Assembly: GCF_002160515.1 (NCBI RefSeq)
Contig: NZ_NFKS01000016.1
Coordinates: 1 to 64,000 of the forward strand
Direction: 5' to 3'
DNA length: 64,000 nt
Source: Anaeromassilibacillus sp. An172
GTDB lineage: Bacteria > Bacillota > Clostridia > Oscillospirales > Acutalibacteraceae
Shown here: in pieces, positions 25,012 through 33,082 of the stretch
Layout of the letters: every line of letters begins with the position of its first letter
Position numbering within the stretch: position 1 is the first letter of the stretch
Position numbers and translations under genes: made by a program
Notes under the pieces: generated by a model
What the model was told of the DNA's origin: nothing
Database searches by the model: none
The model's input: only the letters and a program-made list of their open reading frames with translations

Positions 25012-26985
25012 TCAATCATCGTCAACAGGGTCTTCGACGATTAGAGCTCCGAGCATTGTACGCTTCTTGTCTTCCAATGCTTTTTGCATTTCATACAAAC
25101 ACTCTCCCAGGAATGGACGATACACATCGTTGCTGTCGTAGGTACTCTTTAACAAGTTCATTAAGCCCTCGCCCCAATTTTCGTTACGCTCGTCTAATTT
25201 CTCAGCAACAGCCTGCATATATTCGGATCGGCTCGTGCCCAAAAATCCTCCGATACGCCCAGGATTTGGGAAAGCAGAGTAGATTTCGTTTTCCTCAGCA
25301 ATTTGCTCGTCAACAAGTTCAAAAACGGCATCCAAATAACCATTCAAGAAAGAATCGATATAGTCCAAGGACAACTCATCATCTTCGAAAAGCGTGGTGT
25401 TATCCATTCCGCTTCCCGCAAGAAAATCACGGAACTTTTCATTCAAGGTAGTAGTAATGAACCGCTTTGCTTCTGTAGCATGTGTAGCACAGTCCTTTTT
25501 CAAGTCGTCATAGAACCATTTTTTGAAGTTTGCACGAGCACGAGAAATAACTTGACCAGAATCATATTCGTGATTGCCCCAACGCTTCAACGAGTCAACA
25601 ACACAATTTATTGCTTTGACTGCGATTGACTGATTAGCTCTTGCACCGAGGAGATCATGAGCATTTGAAATAATAATATTTAGAGTACTATTGCCGTCAG
25701 AATCTTCCTCATTCAAAACAGCGTCAAACGCTCTCTCAAAATCAAGCTGTTTAAGTTTATCGGGACCAAAATACCAAAGTCCTTTTGCAATAGTAGACAT
25801 AGGACTTCTATCTTTATACAGATCAATGTTTGGGAGAACTTCTAAGATGGTGTCTTCAACAAACGGCATCAATCCTGCACCACCAGTCAAAACAACGGTA
25901 GCTTTCTCTGTTTGATTTCCCCTTGCCGCTTGAGCAAGCAGCGGGCAAAGCTCAGTAGCCTTTTCGATAAATGTACGCAGGCAACCAGCCCATGTTTTGT
26001 TTCCGATTTCGTTCTGCATTTCGATAGGAAGATTGTTAAATTCATCTCCCAATACGGAACGGATCGACAACTCTTTCGTAATGGCATTCATCATCGTATC
26101 ATTGGTATAGAGTGTAAAGAAATCCCAATCAGAGAACATGGGATCTTGCACATCCAATTCAACGGCATTCGTTATGTCTCTGAGGATGGTTCCGCCTTCC
26201 GCACTCGCAGAATAGTAAGTTTCTTTCAATTTCCTTGTTTGCAACAGAATGAAATTGTAGAATATTCGGTCAGACTTGCACCTATTGATTACAGTTTGCA
26301 GAAGATCGGGTTCATTATGTGCTTTTTTGCTCTTCCCATAAGCGTTTTTAAGGTTTTGCACAAGCATCATTCGCTCAATCAGAGAAGCACCCGTATATCC
26401 ACCGTATGAGAAAACACCATCTTTGTTGACGAAAGTTGCATCATTGGAATACGCTCCCAAGTCAATGCACAGCACGCCCTGCTCCGCATTGGCACGAGCG
26501 ATAGCACTATAGCTATGTTGTGCAGCCGCCATTGCTGCATTGGATTCGGGAACAATAATCGGATTTTTATATCCTGCATCAATAAAAACTTGGCGATAAG
26601 CATCTACGATACTTTTCTTACGCCAACCGGTCGGCATTCCGATAATCCAGTATTCTTCATTGCCGGGAAGGAATGCTGTTGGATTCTTTTTCATCATGCG
26701 TTCACGCCAAGCCCGTGCGTAAGTCGCCATCAGATCGTGGTTGTCTTTGTTGGGAATTTCCTTGAAATCTATCATAAATGAATCAACATTATGATATGTA
26801 TCACTCCTCATAACATAAAGCTGATTGCCTAACTGGTAAGAGCCGTCTTTCATTTTGGCGAAACCGGATGGTTCACCACCTTCTGCCATAAGAGGCTTGG
26901 GTTCCTGGCTGGCAAGTGCATCTTCCCCCGTAAATGCCGCCATTGTTCCACGACCATTATCTAATGAGTGAATGTAGCGTGCCAT
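25012..26985 (-). CDS. Hsp70/actin-fold ATPase
   Basis: This 657-residue protein has an Hsp70/MreB/ParM-like ATPase fold: phosphate-1 strand RYIHSLDNGRGTMAAF at the start, the segment IIGMPTGW near 114-121, phosphate-2 motif LCIDLGAYSNDATFV near 172-186 and adenosine motif VVLTGGAGLMPFV near 364-376. The last 230 residues are helical and do not resemble the DnaK substrate-binding domain. It is thus a divergent Hsp70-like protein, not DnaK. GAAAGGA precedes the ATG at 26985. The longer frame to 27099 passes through a hairpin and is rejected. The AAA+, possible GrpE-like and protease-like neighbours suggest a protein-remodelling complex. Confidence 0.8.
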   Translation of the reverse strand: MARYIHSLDNGRGTMAAFTGEDALASQEPKPLMAEGGEPSGFAKMKDGSYQLGNQLYVMRSDTYHNVDSFMIDFKEIPNKDNHDLMATYARAWRERMMKKNPTAFLPGNEEYWIIGMPTGWRKKSIVDAYRQVFIDAGYKNPIIVPESNAAMAAAQHSYSAIARANAEQGVLCIDLGAYSNDATFVNKDGVFSYGGYTGASLIERMMLVQNLKNAYGKSKKAHNEPDLLQTVINRCKSDRIFYNFILLQTRKLKETYYSASAEGGTILRDITNAVELDVQDPMFSDWDFFTLYTNDTMMNAITKELSIRSVLGDEFNNLPIEMQNEIGNKTWAGCLRTFIEKATELCPLLAQAARGNQTEKATVVLTGGAGLMPFVEDTILEVLPNIDLYKDRSPMSTIAKGLWYFGPDKLKQLDFERAFDAVLNEEDSDGNSTLNIIISNAHDLLGARANQSIAVKAINCVVDSLKRWGNHEYDSGQVISRARANFKKWFYDDLKKDCATHATEAKRFITTTLNEKFRDFLAGSGMDNTTLFEDDELSLDYIDSFLNGYLDAVFELVDEQIAEENEIYSAFPNPGRIGGFLGTSRSEYMQAVAEKLDERNENWGEGLMNLLKSTYDSNDVYRPFLGECLYEMQKALEDKKRTMLGALIVEDPVDDD

Positions 26986-27050
26986 ATGTTTTTCTTCCTT
27001 TCGCTTTATGTAGTGCGAACTTGCATTCGCAAATTGGTTTGTTTTAGAAT

Positions 27051-27130
27051 TATGCGAGGCATCGAGTATATTTGAAACAGCCACAACGATGCCTCGCATA
27101 TAGATAATTACGCCTGAGTAGGAATGGCAG
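27051..27130 (-). repeat. intercistronic hairpin with shared block, copy A
   Basis: After the first gene of the operon the minus strand reads GTACTGCCAT, GCGTAATTATCTATATGCGAGG and then a perfect 14-bp stem: TATGCGAGGCATCG (on the plus strand 27051-27064) against CGATGCCTCGCATA (27087-27100). A second small stem lies at 27014-27031. It separates the first gene from the Hsp70-like gene. Confidence 0.65.
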
Positions 27131-28217
27131 TACTGACAGTACGCTTTTCCTTAATCATGGATGCGATCTTCTTGCCAACCTTGAAAGGCAGAGCGATAGC
27201 ACCCTTAACGAGCCATGCCAGAAGATCAATGATTTCCTGTGCGTCTTCCTTGGAGTCGATAGCAGAACCGATGGCAATGATGATGCCCATGCTTACAAGG
27301 AAAGAAGCAAATGCACCAGTGAACCCGAACACACCAATGAGGAACAGGATGAATGCAAAGGTGACATAGCCAACAGAAAACTGCATAAACTTGGTCAAAA
27401 CCCACTTGAGGGCGATCTCAACCTTGGCGAGCAAGTCCATCGCAAATTCCTTGTCGATCTCGCCACGAGCAAGACGCTTCAGAATGGAACCCTTAGAAGC
27501 ACCGGCAGAAACGAGAGCTGCAACAACATGAGGATCAGCATTCTCAGCAGTAACGCCTTCAATGCGACCGTCAAGAATCTGACCATAGCAAGCACAAGCG
27601 AGCATAGCATAGTTGTCAGCCTTAGTAAATGCGTTCTCCATCACATCTGCAACAGCGGAGCCGCAATTCTCGGATACAAACTCCTCGTCGTTCAGAGCTT
27701 CGATGACTGCCTCGTTGCCCTCGGCGTAAACAAAAGCATTCATGTTGTTGCCGGAAATTTCAGCAACGAGCTCGTCGATGTGCTCGGCAACACTCTTATC
27801 GCCAGAGCATTCGAGCGTCCGTGCGATCTCCGCCTTCAGCTCTTCGGGAGAGGGAACCTGGATGTTCTTGCCAGGAACTGCATTTGCGTTGCAAACCGTC
27901 ATCATAGCAGAGAGCGTAGCGAGGTAAGCGTATGCCTTGTCTTCATCCATACCGGCGATAGCAGTTTCGAGCTCCTTACGGCAATCAGCCTCGGTAACAT
28001 GACCTTCTGCGTTGCAGAACTCATAAGAGGTAGATACGATGGATTCGATTACGCTGTCCACGGTAATGTCGGAAGGCAGCTTGTGTACATAGCGATTGAT
28101 GAAATTGGTCATTGCCTCACGAGGGCTGTTCAGATTGTTTGCATCCTGCTGGATTTCGATCAGATTAGCCTGTACATCTTTGTAAAAGAAACGGGGTGTC
28201 TTCATAGTGTTTTTCAT
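27108..28217 (-). CDS. abundant-type membrane protein of the Hsp70-like operon, unknown family
   Basis: This 369-residue protein has a long acidic, Ala-rich helical N-terminal region (about 1-270) and then two adjacent hydrophobic segments (FSVGYVTFAFILFLIGVFGFTG and FLVSMGIIIAIG) before a basic tail. The N-terminal part has HVTEADCRKELETAIAGMDEDKA, slightly like tellurite-resistance TerB-type helices, but this is not secure. Strong ribosome binding site (AAGGAGG), consensus promoter and near-optimal codons suggest high expression. It is the first gene of the operon. The start at 28217 is chosen over 28262, which lies at the promoter. Confidence 0.7.
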   Translation of the reverse strand: MKNTMKTPRFFYKDVQANLIEIQQDANNLNSPREAMTNFINRYVHKLPSDITVDSVIESIVSTSYEFCNAEGHVTEADCRKELETAIAGMDEDKAYAYLATLSAMMTVCNANAVPGKNIQVPSPEELKAEIARTLECSGDKSVAEHIDELVAEISGNNMNAFVYAEGNEAVIEALNDEEFVSENCGSAVADVMENAFTKADNYAMLACACYGQILDGRIEGVTAENADPHVVAALVSAGASKGSILKRLARGEIDKEFAMDLLAKVEIALKWVLTKFMQFSVGYVTFAFILFLIGVFGFTGAFASFLVSMGIIIAIGSAIDSKEDAQEIIDLLAWLVKGAIALPFKVGKKIASMIKEKRTVSTAIPTQA

Positions 28218-28262
28218 TGTAGAATCCTCCTTAATTTTTGTGGATTTCTTGATTACACTCAT

Positions 28263-28291
28263 ATTGTATTACAAGTTACGACAAATGTCAA
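28263..28291 (-). promoter_or_regulatory. strong promoter of the Hsp70-like operon
   Basis: On the minus strand TTGACA (28286-28291), a 17-base spacer and TACAAT (28263-28268). TACGACA and TGTCGTA occur as an inverted pair (about 28276-28282 and 28326-28332) and could be operator half-sites for the adjacent XRE protein. Confidence 0.8.
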
Positions 28292-28342
28292 TACTTTTCA
28301 CGAAAAAAGTTGAAATTATTTTTTGGTGTCGTATCTTCGCCG

Positions 28343-28576
28343 CTATTCTTTGATTTCGCTTGGTTCTGAGATGTCTTCTTGTACAAAGCTTATTATATCT
28401 CCTGCATCGCAATCAAGGACATCTGCGATTTTAAGAAGAACGGAGAGTGCGACCCCGTGATTTCGACGAAGCTTTGTGAATATATCTGGAGCGATACCTG
28501 CCAGTTTTCGTAATTCCGCTTTGCTCATTTTTCTATGTGCAAATAAAATCCACAATTTTTTATAACTTACGGTCAT
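28343..28576 (-). CDS. XRE-family transcriptional regulator
   Basis: This 77-residue Cro/CI-type HTH protein (KAELRKLAGIAPDIFTKLRRN then VLLKIADVLDCDAGDII) lies upstream of the cargo operon promoter on the same strand. Single-domain XRE proteins of this type are typical of Clostridia mobile elements. It may repress the operon through the TACGACA/TGTCGTA inverted sites, which is an inference. Confidence 0.85.
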   Translation of the reverse strand: MTVSYKKLWILFAHRKMSKAELRKLAGIAPDIFTKLRRNHGVALSVLLKIADVLDCDAGDIISFVQEDISEPSEIKE

Positions 28577-28722
28577 TCAAGCTCCTCCTCATTAAATGGA
28601 ATACATAGTTATTGTTATTCGACAAAGCTACAGGAAAAACATATTATTAACATTCAAATAATTTATATCAAAATGCAAAAAAGCGGGAGCGCAATTCGTA
28701 ATGAACTGCACTCTCGCAAGTT

Positions 28723-30432
28723 TTATCTTTCCCAATCCTTGTGTTTGGGCTTTTTGATTTGCTGTTGTTTTCGCTTCTGCTTTTGTTGTAGCATCCGCAG
28801 TTTTTCTGTGACAGACCGTTCCTCGGCATCCTCGCCCAAGAGAGCAGATACACTCCGCTTGCTGTCGGACATCCTTGTACGGTCATACTTATCGCCGTAG
28901 GCTTCCTGTACTCGCTGTGTGGCTCGTAGCTCATACTCGGAACGAATAGCCAGCCGTGCATCGTGAAGCTCCACGGGGTCAAAATCTTCTGCTTCCTTTT
29001 GTAGCTCGGCGTACTGCTTCAAAGCATCGTCAAGCTCGGCAGCATACTTGGCTTCGCTTGCTTCAATCTTTTTCAGTCCGTCCTCCAAAGTGTGGATTTG
29101 CTTTTTGAATACCTCGGCTGTCGCATCTTCGGGGTATCTGAGCTGTCGGAGCTGCATCGCCTTTTCCGAACGCAGTTCCTCTAAATCCTCGGTCAGCTCG
29201 GTAATCCTCTTGGCAAGATCACGGTGCTTTAAGACATGAATGACGGGCGTTGCTTGCTTCTCGTCCAATGCCGCTTTGCGCTCCTTGCTTTTCTTTGAGA
29301 TTTTGTCTACAAGGGCGGTATATTTCGCCATATCCTCACGGCACTCGTTTAAGGATTTGCGGATCGCCTGCTTGCCGTTTCCGATGTGCAAGAGCTGATA
29401 CTTGAAGATCAGCATATTGCTTCTCAGCCGTTCCATAGCTTTTGCAATAGCGGGAAGTGTGTTCTTGACCGCCTGCGCCAGCTTTTTGACCCGTCCTCTC
29501 AGTTCCCGGAGCAGGGCATTGTCGGCCTTGATCTGCCGGTTCAGCTCGCACCGGTCAGAGATGATACCCTTTTTCTCCATAGCTCTGGCAACCACACCCT
29601 CATGGACCGTAGGCCGCTCCAGCAGGCCACGTTCGGCATGGCTGCGATGGTCGATGCGTTCCTCATGTCCGGTGCGCTCCAGATGGCGGTTTGCTACATC
29701 CGCCCATGCAGCCCGCCACAGGACAAGCTGCTCGTCGCTGTTCCAGCGTTCCGTGATGGGATTTTGCCTGCCGAACTTGGTGCTTTTGGGGTACTTGGAC
29801 ACCCGTTCATAGCCCTGTGCCTGCGCTGCGGACGGGGCCATATACACCTTCTTTTTGCCTACCTTGTACTGATACTGCTTCTCCCATCCATCAGCCTGTA
29901 CCTGTTTGAATTCAGCGGCAGTGAAGCCCCGTTCCTCGCCGTCTTTGACGCAGAGATATTCTTTCTCGGTCTTGTACTGCCATTTCCCCTTTTCATCCAG
30001 TGGGCGCACCGTCAGCAGGATATGGGCATGGGGATTGTGTCCGGGAGGATACGGGTCATGGATAGCAGCATCGGCGCACATTCCGTCTGCTACAAACTGC
30101 TCCTTGATGAAATCTTGCAGGAGCTGGATTTGTTCCTCCCGGCTCAGTTCTATGGGCAGCGCCGCCACAAATTCACGGGCGAGACGGCTGTCCTTTGCGG
30201 TTTCGGTTTCCTCCACAGCGTTCCACAGGGTTTCCCGATCCTGCCACTCTGCGGGGGCGGTGGCTGGCAGAAAAACCTGCCGCCACCCAAGGCCCTGTTT
30301 GCGGGTGTAGTCGTGCTGCACCCCGTCATACTCATTGAGCATCCGAGAACAGCTCAGATAGGCCGCAGCAGCCACAGCGGAGCGTCCGGCTTTACGGCTG
30401 ACCATCTTGGCCTCTAAATGATAAATCGCCAT
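28723..30432 (-). CDS. MobA/MobL family relaxase
   Basis: This 569-residue protein has an N-terminal relaxase domain and a long charged coiled-coil tail. The N-terminus MAIYHLEAKMVSRKAGRSAVAAAAY is characteristic of MobQ-type relaxases, and the metal-binding motif is HNPHAHILLT. It should nick the transfer origin of the inner element and lead one strand into a recipient with help from another conjugation system. No type IV secretion genes occur in the window, so the element is mobilizable rather than self-transmissible. AAAGGA precedes the ATG. Confidence 0.9.
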   Translation of the reverse strand: MAIYHLEAKMVSRKAGRSAVAAAAYLSCSRMLNEYDGVQHDYTRKQGLGWRQVFLPATAPAEWQDRETLWNAVEETETAKDSRLAREFVAALPIELSREEQIQLLQDFIKEQFVADGMCADAAIHDPYPPGHNPHAHILLTVRPLDEKGKWQYKTEKEYLCVKDGEERGFTAAEFKQVQADGWEKQYQYKVGKKKVYMAPSAAQAQGYERVSKYPKSTKFGRQNPITERWNSDEQLVLWRAAWADVANRHLERTGHEERIDHRSHAERGLLERPTVHEGVVARAMEKKGIISDRCELNRQIKADNALLRELRGRVKKLAQAVKNTLPAIAKAMERLRSNMLIFKYQLLHIGNGKQAIRKSLNECREDMAKYTALVDKISKKSKERKAALDEKQATPVIHVLKHRDLAKRITELTEDLEELRSEKAMQLRQLRYPEDATAEVFKKQIHTLEDGLKKIEASEAKYAAELDDALKQYAELQKEAEDFDPVELHDARLAIRSEYELRATQRVQEAYGDKYDRTRMSDSKRSVSALLGEDAEERSVTEKLRMLQQKQKRKQQQIKKPKHKDWER

Positions 30433-30952
30433 TGTCTACCGTCCTTTCCGAAGGGCTACTGTAAAACGCAGCAACCCTTCTTCCGTACTCGATTGCAACA
30501 GGTACGTCGTGAAATGCGACGCACCGCTATCAGGGGTGGAACAAATCGTTCCACCCCTGTATCTGTGTCAAGCTGCGGAACATATCCGAAGGATTTGTTC
30601 TGGGCAGAGTTGACGCAGGCAGACGGCGGGATGGGGTGGCAATATACCACCCCATGAACAGGGGATTCCAAAGTGGAAACCCCTGCGCCGACTGCATGGG
30701 CAAGGCTGGCAGTTTGATAGAAATGCAGCCTTGTCCAGCGGCTCCCGCAGGAGCCGCAATCCCCCTCGGACTGCACCCGCAGGTGCGTTTCGGAGGGCAA
30801 CCGCCGCAGGCGGCTCTTGGCCCGGAGATGAGCGCACGTGCCCGACCAACGGGAGGGATACCACCGCCTGCTTTAGCAGGTGGTGAGTAAGTGCGCCCTT
30901 CGGGATAAAAAAGAGGAAGGCCCCCGGTTTCCCGGAGACCTCCCAGCCGTTT
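30433..30952. other. structured non-coding region, probable transfer origin
   Basis: This 520-base gap upstream of the relaxase has no convincing gene but many hairpins: a perfect CAGGGGTGGAAC/GTTCCACCCCTG stem (30532-30560), TGGGGTGG/CCACCCCA (30632-30654), three consecutive stems with an identical CGCA loop (GGCTCC/GGAGCC, GCACC/GGTGC, CCGC/GCGG, about 30737-30813) and CACC-CCTGC/GCAGG-TGGTG (about 30864-30888). Such density beside a relaxase suggests oriT and perhaps a structured RNA. The reading frames across it on both strands look like by-products of the GC-rich stems. Confidence 0.55.
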
Positions 30953-31159
30953 TCAATCGTGTGCAGCCAGCTTTTGCCGCAGGTATTCTTCCAGATTTTC
31001 AAGCCCTACCGTCTGTGCTTCCGGCAGCACCTTTTCCAGCACAGCGCCCTCCTGAATGAGCCGCCTTGTCCGGGCTTTTCGCTCCTTCACCCGGTCCCGT
31101 GCCTGGGCTTCCTCCAAGCGGTGCTTTGCCTGTAACAGTTTCTTTTCTTCACTTGTCAT
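30953..31159 (-). CDS. DUF3847 family protein
   Basis: This 68-residue, highly charged helical protein (KHRLEEAQARDRVKERKARTRRLIQEGAVLEKVL) belongs to the small DUF3847 type found beside relaxases in Clostridia mobile elements. It is likely an accessory mobilization protein helping the relaxase at the transfer origin. CGGAGG precedes the ATG. Confidence 0.8.
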   Translation of the reverse strand: MTSEEKKLLQAKHRLEEAQARDRVKERKARTRRLIQEGAVLEKVLPEAQTVGLENLEEYLRQKLAAHD

Positions 31160-31163
31160 AGGT

Positions 31164-31376
31164 TTACCTCCGTTTCTGCCAGATCAGGTCATAGCCCAGC
31201 ACATCAGCCAGCTCCACGACCTCTTTATAGCGAATAGGTTCTCGCTGGAGCTTGGCGGACAGGTTGGAAACACTGTCCGACCAGTCGTATTCCTCATGGA
31301 GCCGGTCAACTACCTCCTGCATGGTGTATCCCGCCCGGACGATCTGTGCCTTAATCTCGTTGCGTACCGTCATCAT
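31164..31376 (-). CDS. small HTH-like mobile-element protein
   Basis: This 70-residue protein contains an HTH-like core (YTMQEVVDRLHEEYDWSDSVSNLSAKLQRE) and ends in YDLIWQKRR. It lies 4 bases before DUF3847 and should be co-transcribed. AGGAGG is 6 bases before the ATG at 31376. The much longer frame to 31778 passes through a terminator and a structured gap and is rejected. It is probably a regulator of mobilization genes. Confidence 0.75.
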   Translation of the reverse strand: MMTVRNEIKAQIVRAGYTMQEVVDRLHEEYDWSDSVSNLSAKLQREPIRYKEVVELADVLGYDLIWQKRR

Positions 31377-31765
31377 AAAAATCCTCCTAAATTTACTTGA
31401 TAAAAAAGCGAAGCCGGTACGCCCACTGACATAACCGCTTCGCTGTGCCGTAAAAATTCCCTTGTCACCAAATCCGTTCAGAATTGCCGGTGTGATGTCC
31501 TGCCCATAGGTCGCACCTTCCGACTTTCCCATTCCGTGTGACTTGGCTTGAAACCGTGCATTTTCCCATAATTCCATGCACCCGGTTCGCTGGTTCGAGA
31601 AGCACGGTTTCGTAAAATGCTTTCTGCCAATCGTCAAATACTTTTCGATTCTCACTTGCCTTGATTTAGTATGGGGATTTGACCGGTGATTCTGACCTGA
31701 CATAGCCGCTGAATTGCTATAAAAGGGAGAACAACGGTCAATCAAAGCGTACATACGTACATGGA
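31377..31765. other. 389-base non-coding stretch with hairpins
   Basis: On the minus strand AGCGAAGC-GGT pairs with ACC-GGCTTCGCT followed by TTTTTT (31402-31448), a terminator or attenuator before the small HTH gene. Further upstream GAAACCGTGC (31550-31559) pairs perfectly with GCACGGTTTC (31602-31611) around a 42-base loop. No gene is recognised here, though an open frame runs across it. Confidence 0.55.
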
Positions 31766-33016
31766 TCAGCGCCGCCATTCCTCCGGCACATCTTCCGGTA
31801 CGTACGTACGCATCGAATCACCGGAAAACACTGATATGTGATTTCTCACTAATACCTCAATCCCCAGAAAGCCACGCACCCTCCGTCCGGCTGCGTTGGT
31901 CACATTATTGCAGTATTCCAGATTGTAGCGGCTCTGGCAGGCAATCAGGGCTTCGCTGAAGCTGCGGGGTTTCAGGGCAGGCAGGTTGTTTTCGGTACAA
32001 TAAATCTGGTATGCCTCGTACAGCTCTTTGGAGCTGGCAGATAGATCAGCTTTCAGACGAACATACCCGTCAGAATCCAGAAAATCATAGACATTGTTGT
32101 TGTCCCGTTTGACTGCCTCCCGGTTTTCTCTGGTGCGGTCACTTTCGGTGAACTTGAAGTTGTTGGCAGCCAGCCGCTGCAATCCCTCAAAAGCCCACAG
32201 CAGAATACCCTCCACCTCGGCTTTCATCTTCTCGGCAAGGTCAGGATCATCCACACGGCCAGCCGGTTTTTCTTTCGTGGTTAGCACCAGCTGGCGGCGA
32301 TAAAATCCGTCGCTCCGGTCAAACAGCGCCTGCAAATCTCCGTTGGAGAAGGGCAGCAGCCGGGCGCACATCCATCCCTGATAGCTCTGCTTGCCCTTGC
32401 GCTCCAAATCCATCTTGCCCTGGGCAGTGACGATGGATTTCACATAGTTGGTCTGGCGCAGGGCCTCCATTCGCATATCGTCATCCACGCACAGGAGGAT
32501 ATGTTCCAAATCGGCACGGGCAAACCGGTTCTCGGATATTTTCCCGATGCTGCCATCCTTCATGTTGGAACCGAACAAAGTTCCCAGCACAGCGCCGATT
32601 TGCGACTTGCCCTCGCCGCCGCTGCCCTTAATGACCATCATCCTTTGTCCCTTGTTGCTGGGAATCAGGCAGTAGCCGATATATTCCTGCAAGGTGGGGA
32701 TGTCCTCCGGGTAGAGCAGACCGTCCAGAAATTGCAGCCAAAGAACAGGTTTCGGGGCATTGGGGTTGTAGGCCACGGGGAAGCGGTTGCGGACGATTTT
32801 CGGCTTTCCTTTCGCAAAGGTTCCATCCAGAAAAAGCGTCCCGTTGGAAAGATGAATCCGATCCGGCTCCGGGGGAAAATCCTCCACCAGTACTGCCAGT
32901 TTCATCAGCTCCACAATGTTGCTGATTTTGCGGGGAATGTTGCTGACCGCACAGCATTAGTGTTCCGCCGCATCCGGCACACAAATATTCTGTTTTACCA
33001 GTTCAAAGAGTGTCAT
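31766..33016 (-). pseudogene. phage/plasmid primase-helicase (D5-like), internal deletion
   Basis: The gene starts at 33016 with an intact ribosome binding site and about 19 codons (MTLFELVKQN to AAEH) matching the start of CHC2-type primases. It then meets an in-frame TAA and jumps to the middle of a D5-like superfamily 3 helicase. The rest contains KGSGGEGKSQ (Walker A) and LLCVDDD (Walker B) and runs to a normal end. The zinc finger and primase domain are missing. A shortened helicase from an internal ATG at 32914 is conceivable. Confidence 0.75.
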
Positions 33017-33082
33017 AAAAATCCCTCCGTTTCAGGGCATAAAAAAGCGGCCTGCCCGGTTTATTTGGGCAGGCCGCATTCC

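Noticed and set aside
25012-26985. Calling the Hsp70-like protein DnaK
   Set aside because: The ATPase motifs are divergent and the C-terminus lacks the DnaK substrate-binding domain. No dnaJ or classical grpE is adjacent.
30568-31002. 144-residue minus-strand ORF and an 84-residue plus-strand ORF (30636-30890) in the region before the relaxase
   Set aside because: Composition follows the GC-rich hairpins, no ribosome binding site is seen, and one overlaps DUF3847. Treated as structured non-coding DNA.
31377-31778. Long N-terminal extension of the small HTH protein (204-residue frame)
   Set aside because: The frame crosses a terminator with a T-run and a perfect stem. A strong AGGAGG places the start at 31376.
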